DNA of 64,000 nucleotides from Minicystis rosea (GTDB lineage Bacteria > Myxococcota_A > Polyangia > Polyangiales > Polyangiaceae). A program made the translations under genes and the position numbers. How positions within the stretch are numbered: position 1 is the first letter of the stretch; the number at the start of each line of letters is the position of its first letter. The notes under the pieces are model-generated. The model saw only the letters and a list, made by a program, of their open reading frames with translations, made no database searches and was not told the origin of the DNA. The DNA is taken from positions 6,991,703-7,055,702 of the forward strand of contig CP016211.1 in the NCBI GenBank assembly GCA_001931535.1. The letters are read 5' to 3'. Shown piece after piece: positions 8,867 to 17,595 of this stretch.

Positions 8867-9973
8867 TCAGGGCATGATGACGTAGTTGCTGAAGCCGCCG
8901 TTCCGGTCCTTGATCCCCTCGATGGCCTCGTTGACCTTCTCGAGCGGGAAGCGCCGGTGCTCGAAGATGGCGAGGTCGACGATGCCGGCGCCCGCCATGT
9001 CGGCCATCGCCTGCCCTTCGCCGGCGGTGAACCAAGCGGATCCGACGAGCTCGATCTGATCATCCATCATCGTGTGGACGTCGATCGGCACCTGCCCGGC
9101 GACCGCGCCGACGTTCACGTACTTGCCGCCGCGCCGGAGCGAACGGATCCCCTCCACCATCGAGCTCCCGGGCGCGCCGGGGCCGAGCGCGTCGATGCCG
9201 ACGTCGGCCCCCTCGCCCTCCGTGTGCTCGCGAACCCATTGATCGAGCGGGCCGTCGCCGAGGGCGAAGACCTCGATGCGCCCGGGCGAGAGCGCCTTCA
9301 CGCGCTCGAGGAGCTCGCGGTTGCGGCCGGTCCCGAGGACCTTCGACGCGCCGAACGCGAGGCCGAAGAGCGCGCCGCCGATGCCGAGGGTGCCGCTGAT
9401 GCCGTTGACGAGCACCGTGGTCCCTGGACCGACGTGCGACTTGCGCATCGCCGAGTACGTGGTGCCCAGATACCCGAAGCGCGCCGCCTGCTCGAAGGAC
9501 ACGTTGTCGGGCAGCTTCACCAGGCTGTACTGCGGCGCGGCCATGTATTCGGCGAGGCCGCCGTAGGGGTACTCGTCGAAGATGCGGAGCGAGCCCGGGC
9601 CGAAGCCGAAGTAGCCCGCGAACGTGTAGCTCCGACAATTGATCGTGTCACCGGCGCGGCACCGCCGGCACGAGCCGCAGTGGCGCCCCGGGTTGACGTA
9701 GACGCGATCCCCCGGCTTGAACGCGTGGACCTGCGAGCCGACCGCGTGGATGACGCCCGCGGGATCGAGGCCGAAGATCGCCGGCAGCGGCGGCAGCGGC
9801 AGCTCCGGAAACCATGTCGTCCAATTGCGCAGGATGTTGCCGAGGTTCGGGACGATGCCGCACGCTTTCACCGCGACGACGACATCGGTCGGCCTCGGCT
9901 CGGGGACGGGTACGCGCTCGAGGACCATCGGCGAGCCGACGTGGTGCATCCGCGCGGCGAGCATTGTTGTCAT
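8867..9973 (-). CDS. medium-chain zinc-type alcohol dehydrogenase-like protein
   Basis: A 368-residue MDR-superfamily oxidoreductase. The start MTTMLAARMHH is chosen because GGAGG lies 8 bases upstream. The GroES-like N-terminal half contains the structural-zinc set HCGSCRRCRAGDTINC, and the Rossmann part has NGISGTLGIGGAL and a G-rich turn. The usual catalytic GHE is replaced by GLDPAG, so the second zinc ligand is not canonical and the substrate cannot be stated. It is probably monocistronic, with an unusually dyad-rich upstream region at 10034-10172. It could be a quinone-reductase-like or crotonyl-CoA-type enzyme instead of an alcohol dehydrogenase. Confidence 0.85.
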   Translation of the reverse strand: MTTMLAARMHHVGSPMVLERVPVPEPRPTDVVVAVKACGIVPNLGNILRNWTTWFPELPLPPLPAIFGLDPAGVIHAVGSQVHAFKPGDRVYVNPGRHCGSCRRCRAGDTINCRSYTFAGYFGFGPGSLRIFDEYPYGGLAEYMAAPQYSLVKLPDNVSFEQAARFGYLGTTYSAMRKSHVGPGTTVLVNGISGTLGIGGALFGLAFGASKVLGTGRNRELLERVKALSPGRIEVFALGDGPLDQWVREHTEGEGADVGIDALGPGAPGSSMVEGIRSLRRGGKYVNVGAVAGQVPIDVHTMMDDQIELVGSAWFTAGEGQAMADMAGAGIVDLAIFEHRRFPLEKVNEAIEGIKDRNGGFSNYVIMP

Positions 9974-10078
9974 TCGATACCTCCTCATCGGGAACGCGGC
10001 GCGGGCCCGATGGTGTGACGGGGTAAAGGCGACGGTGTCGACACCACCGTCGTTTCCGCCACGATGCACAGGTTCGTG

Positions 10079-10172
10079 CGCAATTTCCAGAGGGACTTCG
10101 GGACGATTGCGCAAGCCGCGCAATGGCGATGTCACGAGCGTCGCCGATTGCGTCGGGCCGAAGACGCAATCG
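10079..10172. promoter_or_regulatory. cluster of ATTGCG/CGCAAT dyads upstream of the dehydrogenase
   Basis: Within 94 bases there are five copies of the half-site CGCAAT/ATTGCG. Four form two perfect dyads: ATTGCGC-N5-GCGCAAT (10106-10124) and CGATTGCGTC-N8-GACGCAATCG (10145-10172). A single CGCAAT lies at 10079-10084. The cluster is 105-200 bases upstream of the dehydrogenase start. The same ATTGCG half-site occurs in the dyad of the WYL/GST pair at 55002-55026. Operator function is inferred. Confidence 0.45.
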
Positions 10173-10330
10173 TGAAAGCCGGCCGTGGCCTCGATGCGCG
10201 CACCGCGTCCCCGATGCTGAGCATCACATTTCGATGCCACGTCGCGTCGCGCGCAGAGAGCCCGCGGCGTTCAGGCGCTCGGCGTTCGCGCGTGGAGCGC
10301 GAAGCCGCGCGCGAGCCGGATCGGATTCAA

Positions 10331-10362
10331 CGCAAAGTCGCAAAGACGCAAAGACGCAAAAA
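10331..10362. repeat. 8-bp tandem repeat CGCAAAGA x4
   Basis: Four head-to-tail units CGCAAAGT, CGCAAAGA, CGCAAAGA, CGCAAAAA. The A-tract of the last unit doubles as the T-tract of the adjacent minus-strand terminator. Confidence 0.8.
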
Positions 10363-10394
10363 AACAAAGAGGCCTGTTCTCCCCTGCCTCTTTG
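10358..10394 (-). terminator. intrinsic terminator of the LysM/lipoprotein operon
   Basis: Read on the minus strand, a perfect 9-bp stem (CAAAGAGGC / GCCTCTTTG, 12-base loop) is followed directly by seven T. It lies about 230 bases past the stop of the minus-strand LysM gene, with the palindromic element between. This is the most textbook intrinsic terminator in the window. Confidence 0.75.
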
Positions 10395-10463
10395 CGTCGC
10401 TTGCGCCTTCTCTGTCTCTGGATCGAGATGCGGGACGTCGTCGGACGGAGCCCAGGGGGTGGA

Positions 10464-10628
10464 CTAAATCAGCGCGCGTGATCTCGAACGACGAAGACCC
10501 TTCGTGGACGTGGACGTGAACGCTGACGCTGACGACGGGCCGTCGACGTCAGCGTCAGCGTCAGCGTCCACGTAAACGCCCACGTCCACGAGGAGACTGT
10601 TGTTCGAGAATCTTGACCGCTGATTTAG
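10464..10628. repeat. dispersed palindromic element, copy 1 (165 bp)
   Basis: Bounded by an 11-bp inverted repeat CTAAATCAGCG / CGCTGATTTAG. Inside are nested complementary blocks: CTCGAAC with GTTCGAG, CGTGGACGTGG with its complement, and CGCTGACGCTGACG with CGTCAGCGTCAGCG, around a GGGCCGTCGACG core. Much of the unit could fold into one long hairpin. Copy 2 lies at 15804-16009 and differs by small tandem gains. No target duplication is visible. The right end supplies the TAA stop of the LysM gene. Confidence 0.85.
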
Positions 10629-11923
10629 TAGCCTTTGCGGACCACGAGGCGGGCGTTGCGCTCCACCTCGTGCTTGGCCTGCACTACGATGGCGGTCGCG
10701 GTGTGCTCGCGGACGCGCATCACGCGGAGCTCGGCGTAGGTCTCGTCGGGGAGCTTGTCCTCGTCGGCGGAGTCGGTCACGTGATCGTCCACGCGGGCGG
10801 GGCGATCGTCTTCCACGCGCGGGCGCAGCTTGGCGAGCTTGCCGGCAGCGTCGATGGTCTGCTGCCAGCGATCACCGCGCATCACCGCGAAGACCCGCAT
10901 GCCGGTCTTGAGGCCGTCCTTGTCGCCGCGGTCCAGGAAGACCACCTGGTTCTGCCCGTAGAACTGGCTCGGGTACACGCTGGCGAGGATGCTCACCTCG
11001 AGATCCACGTCGCTCTTCACGGGCGGCACCACGTCGAACTTGCGCCCCACGGGGCCGACCTTGGCGCCGCGCTCGATCACGTCGATGGCCTCGATGATCT
11101 TGGCGCGCACCATCTTGGTCTTCGGGTTGTAGCGCTCGACCTTCGCCGTCCCGCGGATGCTCACCATCTCGCCCTTGGCGTTGTCGCTCTCCACCGTGCG
11201 AATGGGCCGGAAGATGGTCAGCTCCTCGCCGAGCGAGACCTCGTGCTGGTCGTCCATCTGGATGTAGAGATCGTCGCCGTCGCCCAGCATCATGCGGTCC
11301 GACGGGCTGCCCACGATCTCGCCCCAGGTGTCGTCCTTCTTGTCGTCGACCCAGCCCATGTCGCGCAGGAAGATCGTCGACGGCGGCACCGAGCGCCGCC
11401 CGTTCATGCCGAGCTGGCGCGCGCCGGGCGCCACGTTGGGATCGCGCAGGCGCACGCGATCGCCCGGGTAGATCCAGTGCGGATTCTGGATCTGCGCGTT
11501 GTAGCCCCAGAGCTTCGGCCACGCGTACGGGTTCTGGTAGTAGCGCGAGGAGATGTCCCAGAGCGTGTCGCCGCGCCGCACGGTGTGCGACTGCGGGGTG
11601 AACGTCCCCTCGCTCACGAACTGCCCGCCGGCCGTGCCCCTCACGGAGGCCGGACCGCCCTTCCCCGAGCGCAGATCGAAGGAGTCACCCTTGTTGATGT
11701 CGGTGACCGATCGCGAGCTCGAGGGCAGGTGCGCGTCGGGATCGTAGCCCGCGGGCGGGAGCGATCCGGGATACGACGGCCCCTGCGCCGCGGGCACCTG
11801 GACGACGGTGACGGGCGGCGCCTGAGCGCCGCCTTCGTCGGCGTTTTGCGCGGCGGCGACCTGGGGCATCGCCACGAGGGCGAACGTGCCGAGGAGGAAG
11901 AGCGAGGGGGGGATCGATCTCAT
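10625..11923 (-). CDS. secreted LysM-domain protein
   Basis: A 432-residue exported protein: a signal peptide (residues 1 to about 24, ending AAA-QN), a Pro-rich linker, then a LysM peptidoglycan-binding domain at about 110-160 (HTVRRGDTLWDISSRYYQNP...IYPGDRVRL). A long C-terminal region of about 260 residues carries no motif I recognise and may form beta-rich modules, with SLGEELTIFRP and GLKTGMRVFAVMRGD segments. The start overlaps the stop of the upstream lipoprotein gene by 4 bases, so the two are coupled and probably act together at the cell wall. Its stop codon lies within the terminal repeat of the adjacent palindromic element. Confidence 0.85.
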   Translation of the reverse strand: MRSIPPSLFLLGTFALVAMPQVAAAQNADEGGAQAPPVTVVQVPAAQGPSYPGSLPPAGYDPDAHLPSSSRSVTDINKGDSFDLRSGKGGPASVRGTAGGQFVSEGTFTPQSHTVRRGDTLWDISSRYYQNPYAWPKLWGYNAQIQNPHWIYPGDRVRLRDPNVAPGARQLGMNGRRSVPPSTIFLRDMGWVDDKKDDTWGEIVGSPSDRMMLGDGDDLYIQMDDQHEVSLGEELTIFRPIRTVESDNAKGEMVSIRGTAKVERYNPKTKMVRAKIIEAIDVIERGAKVGPVGRKFDVVPPVKSDVDLEVSILASVYPSQFYGQNQVVFLDRGDKDGLKTGMRVFAVMRGDRWQQTIDAAGKLAKLRPRVEDDRPARVDDHVTDSADEDKLPDETYAELRVMRVREHTATAIVVQAKHEVERNARLVVRKGY

Positions 11924-12369
11924 GGCTTCACCGTCGGGCCGTCTTTCTTCGTGGCGCCCTTCTTGGGATTCGTACGACCGTCTTTGGCCTTGCCGGGCGC
12001 GCCCTTCTGGATCGACCCGCCGTCGCCGGTGGCGCGGACCATGGGCCGGGGCGCATCGCTGTCCGCGTCACCGTCGCCCTCGCTCGGGGAGAGGCGCACC
12101 ACCGACAGCTCGGGCCGATCGCCGCCGCCCGCAGGAGGAGGAGGCGCGCTCGGCGCAGCGGACGCGGCGCCCTTGGCGAAGGTGCCGCGCTCGATCTCGA
12201 GGCCGTCCACCCGCTCGGTGAGCGCGGACTGCCCCGCGCGCAGGCGGGTGACCTCGGCGCGGAGCTCGGCGAGCTCCTTCTCGGTCGCGTCGCGGTTCGC
12301 GCCGCAGCCTGCGCCCAGCGCGAGGAGCGCGAGCGACAGGAGGGCATGGCGGCAGAGCGGGATCCTCAT
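11920..12369 (-). CDS. coiled-coil lipoprotein
   Basis: A 149-residue lipoprotein with signal peptide and lipobox LALGAGC. A short helical heptad segment follows (EKELAELRAEVTRLRAG), then Pro/Ala/Gly-rich and Lys-rich low-complexity sequence. It resembles small outer-membrane/peptidoglycan-associated lipoproteins with a trimeric coiled coil, but no family is certain. It is translationally coupled (ATGA overlap) to the LysM protein, suggesting a shared envelope role. The downstream start MRIPLCRH is chosen because it gives a proper signal peptide. Confidence 0.75.
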   Translation of the reverse strand: MRIPLCRHALLSLALLALGAGCGANRDATEKELAELRAEVTRLRAGQSALTERVDGLEIERGTFAKGAASAAPSAPPPPAGGGDRPELSVVRLSPSEGDGDADSDAPRPMVRATGDGGSIQKGAPGKAKDGRTNPKKGATKKDGPTVKP

Positions 12370-12526
12370 GCGTCCGCGATCGTACGCCGCCCGTGGCCCG
12401 CGGGCCAAACCCGTGGGAGGTGGCGCGCTGCGACCGCCCCCACCGTGGGGCAGCGCCGAGGGCTGCGCGCGCTCGGTCGAATCTGCTAGCGTCGCGGGCA
12501 CTTCCACCTCGGAGGCTACGACGAAC

Positions 12527-13186
12527 ATGCGTAACGCGTCTCCTTTCTTGCTCGCCTCCGCGCTCGCCTGCGCGCTCGGCGCCGGCATGACCTCGTCGCT
12601 CACGGCCTGCGGCGGCGGTGAGACCGGCGGCACCGGCGGCGCCGGCGGCGGCACCAGCAGCACGACCAGCACCGGCGGCAACGCGCCCACCACGACCGGC
12701 ACCGGCGGCCACACGCCCGCCGATGGTTGCTTCGACTACACGGGCATCGACACCACCACGCCCGCCGTGCACTTCCAGGCCGACGTGCTCCCCATCCTGC
12801 GCCTCTCGTGCGGCCTCTCGAGCTCGTGCCACGGCAACCCGGCCGGCTCGGGCGGGCAGCACTTCTACGGGCCCAAGCTCAGCGATCCCGCGCCCGACGC
12901 GGCCACCGTCCAGGCGATCTTCGATCAATCGGTGGACAAGGCCTCGGTGGCCAACCCCGACATGAAGATCATCGCGCCCGGCGATCCGGGGAAGAGCTTC
13001 CTGCTCTACAAGCTCGACGGTGATCCCTCGAAGCAAAGCGACAAGGACGAGGTCACCTGCGCCTCGCTCACCTGCGCCGCGGACAAGAGCTGCCTCTCGG
13101 CGATGCCGCTCGGCGGCCCGTCGCTCCCCACGGACAAGCGCGACACGATCCGTCGCTGGATCGCGCAGGGCGCGAAGAACGACTGA
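12527..13186 (+). CDS. lipoprotein with cytochrome-like CHG motif
   Basis: A 219-residue predicted lipoprotein (signal peptide, Cys in SLTACGGG) with a Gly/Thr/Ser linker and a globular domain. VLPILRLSC...SSCHG resembles the haem-binding region of c-type domains common in myxobacterial lipoproteins, but the spacing is CX5CH, not CX2CH, so covalent haem attachment is doubtful. Further Cys pairs (TCASLTCAADKSC) may form disulfides. The C-terminal DTIRRWIAQGA is the usual end of such domains. The ruvA start follows 3 bases after its stop. The role is unknown; it is surface or periplasmic. Confidence 0.75.
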   Translation: MRNASPFLLASALACALGAGMTSSLTACGGGETGGTGGAGGGTSSTTSTGGNAPTTTGTGGHTPADGCFDYTGIDTTTPAVHFQADVLPILRLSCGLSSSCHGNPAGSGGQHFYGPKLSDPAPDAATVQAIFDQSVDKASVANPDMKIIAPGDPGKSFLLYKLDGDPSKQSDKDEVTCASLTCAADKSCLSAMPLGGPSLPTDKRDTIRRWIAQGAKND

Positions 13187-13189
13187 GCG

Positions 13190-13798
13190 ATGATTGGCCG
13201 CCTCGTCGGAAAGATCGTGGAGGAGAGCGCCGACGGCACCTCGGTGGTCGACGTGCGCGGCGTCGGCTACGAGGTGACCCTCCCGCTGGGCACGCTCGGC
13301 CGCGCCGCGCCGGATGATTCGGGTCAAGTCACGCTCTGGGTGCACACCCACGTGCGTGAAGACGCTTTCGTGCTCTTCGGCTTCGCCACGCGCGACGAGC
13401 GGGCCGTGTTCCGCCAGCTCATCAGCGTGTCGAGCATCGGCCCGAAGATCGCGCTCAGCATCCTCGGCGCGCTGCAAGTGGGCGAGCTCGCCGCCGCGGT
13501 CGCGGGCGGCGAGACGACCAAGCTCACGCGCGTCCCCGGCGTCGGCAAGAAGACGGCGGAGCGCATCGTGCTCGAGCTCAAGGACAAGCTGCTCGCGCCG
13601 CCGCCCGCGCTCACCGCGGCCGCACCGGCGAAGGCCACGCCACGCGGCGCGAAGGCCGAGCTGCTCCACGGCGCGCTGACCCGCATGGGCTACCGCCCAG
13701 CCGAGGCCGACCGCGCGGTCACCACCCTCGGCACCCGGGTCGAGAGCGAAGCCCTGGCCGACCTGGTCCGCGAAGCGCTCGCGGTGCTCTCGCCGTGA
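13190..13798 (+). CDS. ruvA: Holliday junction branch-migration protein RuvA
   Basis: RuvA (202 aa) binds four-way junctions as a tetramer and loads the RuvB motor. All three domains are present: the N-terminal OB fold (MIGRLVGKIVE...VGYEV), tandem helix-hairpin-helix motifs (SSIGPKIALSIL and VPGVGKKTAERIVLEL) and the C-terminal RuvB-binding domain after a Pro/Ala linker. Length is normal. ruvC and ruvB are not adjacent; the gene instead follows a lipoprotein gene after 3 bases. This is the only clear housekeeping gene in the window. Confidence 0.97.
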   Translation: MIGRLVGKIVEESADGTSVVDVRGVGYEVTLPLGTLGRAAPDDSGQVTLWVHTHVREDAFVLFGFATRDERAVFRQLISVSSIGPKIALSILGALQVGELAAAVAGGETTKLTRVPGVGKKTAERIVLELKDKLLAPPPALTAAAPAKATPRGAKAELLHGALTRMGYRPAEADRAVTTLGTRVESEALADLVREALAVLSP

Positions 13799-14100
13799 AG
13801 GCGTGAATCTTCCCGTTCCCGTTGATCATTTCGTGAAATGCCGGCCACGCCCGCGGGAGATCTCCCGCGCTTCCGTAAGCGCTGGGCGGCGCCGGTGCGC
13901 GCGCCGGATCACGGTGCGGGGCGCAGGCCCACGGCTCGATGTGGTGAACAGTCGACACGAGGGTGGAGGCGCGCCTATGCTCGCGACGGCTGTCCGGCCC
14001 GGGGATGCCGAGCGGCGCCCCATGATGCGTCCGCAAACGACCCCACGCCCCAGAACGAGGGCCCGACCGCCCCACCCGGTTGCCCTGCGAGGATGAAGCG
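13799..14100. other. 302-bp intergenic region after ruvA
   Basis: No gene seen. It includes the palindrome CGCGGGAGATCTCCCGCG at 13852-13869 (18 bp, loopless), a possible transcription stop or protein site, and the 5' leader of the FHA gene. Confidence 0.6.
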
Positions 14101-15201
<1,101 letters not shown>

Positions 15202-15226
15202 CGAAGGACCGGAGGAAGACTGAGCC

Positions 15227-15625
15227 ATGGAGTCGGTGCGCACGATTCGCGTCGTCGCCGCGGTGATCGAGCGCGACGGCCGTTATCTCATCACCCAACG
15301 TCGCCCCGCCGCGGTGCTCCCCTTGCTCTGGGAGTTCCCCGGCGGCCGCGTGGAAGAGACCGAGACCGACGCCGCCGCCCTCAAGCGCGAAGTGCGCCAC
15401 CGGCTCGGCGTCGAGATCGACGTCGGCCAATTGATCTCCTTCGTCAGCCACCCGTACGAGCGCTACGTCGTCGACCTCTACCTCTACGAGTGTCGCATCC
15501 AGAGCGGCGAGCTCTCCTCGCTCGCCGTGCACGCCTTCAAGTGGGTGACGAGCGCCGAGTTCGATCAATACCCCTTCACGCCGGCCGACGAGGCCAGCAT
15601 GAACAAGCTGCTCGACGTGGGCTGA
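15227..15625 (+). CDS. Nudix-fold protein with degenerate Nudix box
   Basis: A 132-residue MutT-like protein with the typical beta start (VAAVIERDGRYLITQRRP) and the expected tryptophan region (LLWEFPGGRVEE). The Nudix box reads G-x5-E-x7-REV-R-H-R-LGV: the two metal-binding Glu of REUxEExGU are His and Arg. Hydrolase activity is therefore questionable; it may bind a nucleotide without cleaving it. It sits directly behind the FHA gene and is probably co-transcribed. The fold assignment is strong, the enzymatic role weak. Confidence 0.8.
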   Translation: MESVRTIRVVAAVIERDGRYLITQRRPAAVLPLLWEFPGGRVEETETDAAALKREVRHRLGVEIDVGQLISFVSHPYERYVVDLYLYECRIQSGELSSLAVHAFKWVTSAEFDQYPFTPADEASMNKLLDVG

Positions 15626-15803
15626 TCCCGGCCCGCCGCCCTCCAGTCAGCTCCCCTCCTATTGGTGCCCAGGGCTGATCCCCCAGAACGGGATGGATCC
15701 GCCCAAGGACGTCAATCGCGAGCCCCGAGCGGGGGCTTCATCAAGTCAGCAAGCAGCGAGAGAGCGGCTATCGATCGAAGATGCGGTCGAGCCCTCATCT
15801 CGG
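15626..15803. other. short spacer before palindromic element copy 2
   Basis: No gene or clear terminator seen. Together with the palindromic element and the following leader it forms a 664-bp gene-free stretch. Confidence 0.5.
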
Positions 15804-16009
15804 CTAAATCAGCGAGCGTAGCGAGCGTGATTCTCGAACGACGAAGACCCTTCGTGGACGTGGACGTGGACGAGGTCGTGAACGCTGACGCTGACGACGG
15901 GCCGTCGACGTCAGCGTCAGCGTCAGCGTCCACGTAAACGTACGTAAACGTCCACGTCCACGAGGAGACTGTTGTTCGAGAATCTTGACCGCTTTGACCG
16001 CTGATTTAG
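15804..16009. repeat. dispersed palindromic element, copy 2 (206 bp)
   Basis: The same CTAAATCAGCG / CGCTGATTTAG ends and core as copy 1 at 10464-10628. It is longer because short units are repeated: GCGAGCGTA near the left end, an extra GGACGTGGACGAGGTC, an extra AAACGTACGT, and TTTGACCGC near the right end. These gains show replication-slippage-type growth of the arms. No coding potential is apparent; Asp/Val repeat ORFs across it are artefacts of the hexamer repeats. Confidence 0.85.
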
Positions 16010-16289
16010 AGGTGGAGAGCGTCGAGATCGACGTCGCAGCTCGAGCACCCCTTGAAGTAGGCGAGCCACTCAACGTTGTCTGACCCGCGCCCCGAGCTGC
16101 GATGGGCGCGACCAGACCGAGCGCCGCGACGACATCCGTATCTTCGAAACGCCCGCTGCGCTCGTTCCCGGCGCCGTCGCGGAACCACGTCCGGTGCGGC
16201 GCCGACAGGAGCGCGCCCAAACCTGATCGACCCTGCCCCATCCATCGCTACACTTCGTTGGGGGCGGACATACAGGGAGGTCATCGTTC

Positions 16290-16973
16290 ATGGGCAATCC
16301 GATTCGGCAGAATGCGGCGGCGACGGACATCTTTGCCGACGTGCGCACTTCGTATGGCAACGCGACGGCGCGGGGTGGTGTTGCGCTCTCGCTCGCGGAG
16401 CAATCGATTGGGCCGGTCTTGAAGGTCGCGGACAACGTCGAGGCGCAGATGGCGACGGTGCGCGCGAGCGCGCGGGCGGTGCTAGCCGCGCTCGACGTCG
16501 CGAATGCAAACGCCGACGACCTGTTTCAGAAGGTCGCCGACGACATCTGGAATGCGGTTGGGCGGCCGGCGGCGGATCCGTATCTCTCGGTCCTCCTGCC
16601 CGGCGGGTCGGCGTTCTATGTCGACGGCGACGTGAGCGAGCAGCCGGACAAGATGCTCCTCTTCGTCGAGTTGCTGCGGGCGGGGATTCATCCTCGGCTG
16701 GCGAAGGCGGACGCCGACCAGGCCGCAACCACGGTCGAGCAGGGCGCCGCGACGCTACGCGCGGCCGTCGACGCCGCACAGGGGCCGCGGACGAAGCTCC
16801 AGCTGCTGGAGCGGGTGTACCAATCGCTCGCGCGCGTCTCGGCTTTGCAGCTCGCGGCTTACAAGCGGCTGCTCAAGGCGAACGGCTTCTCGGAAGCTGA
16901 CGCGCACGCGATCATCCCGGATCGGCCGCGCGCAACAGCGAAGCCCGAGCCCGAGAAGGGTGACGACAAATAG
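16290..16973 (+). CDS. hypothetical helical protein
   Basis: A 227-residue protein of unknown function with a good GGGAGG upstream of the ATG. It has no signal peptide or membrane segment; it is Ala-rich and largely alpha-helical, with a Pro/Glu/Lys-rich charged tail. The central part contains DPYLSVLLPGGSAFYVDGDVSEQP, which has a conserved look, and YQSLARVSALQLAAYKRLLKANG near the end. It stands alone between palindromic element copy 2 and the 42-bp array. No family recognised. Confidence 0.7.
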   Translation: MGNPIRQNAAATDIFADVRTSYGNATARGGVALSLAEQSIGPVLKVADNVEAQMATVRASARAVLAALDVANANADDLFQKVADDIWNAVGRPAADPYLSVLLPGGSAFYVDGDVSEQPDKMLLFVELLRAGIHPRLAKADADQAATTVEQGAATLRAAVDAAQGPRTKLQLLERVYQSLARVSALQLAAYKRLLKANGFSEADAHAIIPDRPRATAKPEPEKGDDK

Positions 16974-17146
16974 CAGCGCTGCCGCGAGCCACGTTTTCGA
17001 CGGCATCGCTGGCAGTAGCCCTTGCGCCCCTATCAGCGCTCGCCGAGCGGCGGGCGACACGCTCCGCGGACGGCGCAGCCAGGCGCCCGGTCCGCAAGCC
17101 CATCAGGACACATAAAGAGGATTTTCGGCCCGCGGGCGAGTGAAGG

Positions 17147-17168
17147 TGTGTCGATGATTGTCGACACA
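17147..17168. promoter_or_regulatory. 8+6+8 dyad beside the 42-bp array
   Basis: TGTGTCGA-N6-TCGACACA is a perfect inverted repeat of operator geometry, 78 bases from the first array unit. Function inferred. Confidence 0.4.
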
Positions 17169-17245
17169 TCGCGAGATCGAGCCCGGAGCCCGGCCCTCGA
17201 CGCCTTCCATGGGGTCAATGGGGTTGCCTGGTCAGGAGAAGACGC

Positions 17246-17595
17246 CGGCCAGGTGGCGAGCAGGGTTTTCCGTGCGGGGTCGCGGGCCTGCCATGTGGCC
17301 GGCGTCGATGCCCGTGCAGGGTCGAGCGCTTGCCACCTGGCAAGTGGCTGAAGCTCGCCAGGATCGGGCGCTTGCCACCTGGCAGGCCGGCGATCCTGTG
17401 GAGGGTGATCCGCTTGCCAGATGGCAAGTGGCTAGCGCTGGTCGGGAGAAGGGACTTGCCCGCTGGCAGGCCGGCGATCCCGCGGAGCTCGACGGACTTG
17501 CCACCTGGCAAGTGGCCGCGCGTGAGGAGGAGAAGGCAGTTGCCTGCTGGCAAGCGCGGGCCATCTGGGTCCGAAGGCGATTTGTCACCGCGCAC
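17246..17595. repeat. 42-bp periodic array of the dyad TTGCCAnnTGGCAA
   Basis: Dyads begin at 17246, 17288, 17330, 17372, 17414, 17456, 17498, 17540 and (degenerate) 17582, each exactly 42 bases apart. Units at 17330, 17414, 17498 and 17540 have perfect palindromic arms (TTGCC/GGCAA). Flanking sequence alternates between an AAGTGGC type and an AGGCCGGCGATCC type, giving an 84-bp higher-order period. 42 bp is four helical turns, so all dyads face the same side of DNA; it is also 14 codons, so a 14-residue protein repeat is the competing explanation. Confidence 0.85.

Larger units (their letters stand above)
9974..10463. other. dyad-rich upstream region of the dehydrogenase
   Basis: About 490 bases without a supported gene, holding a perfect GGTGTCGACACC palindrome (10034-10045), the ATTGCG dyad cluster, a four-fold 8-bp repeat and a minus-strand terminator. 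The palindromic element begins immediately after it. Confidence 0.6.

Noticed and set aside
10613..13186. 857-residue plus-strand frame covering the LysM gene, lipoprotein and beyond
   Set aside because: Only its last 219 residues (from 12527) are a real lipoprotein; the rest is antisense to two minus-strand genes.
15712..15933. Asp/Val/Ser-repeat ORFs across the palindromic element
   Set aside because: They arise from hexamer repeats in the element arms.
17246..17595. CRISPR array
   Set aside because: The 42-bp period has a 14-bp dyad and related, alternating spacers, not unique spacers; no cas genes nearby.
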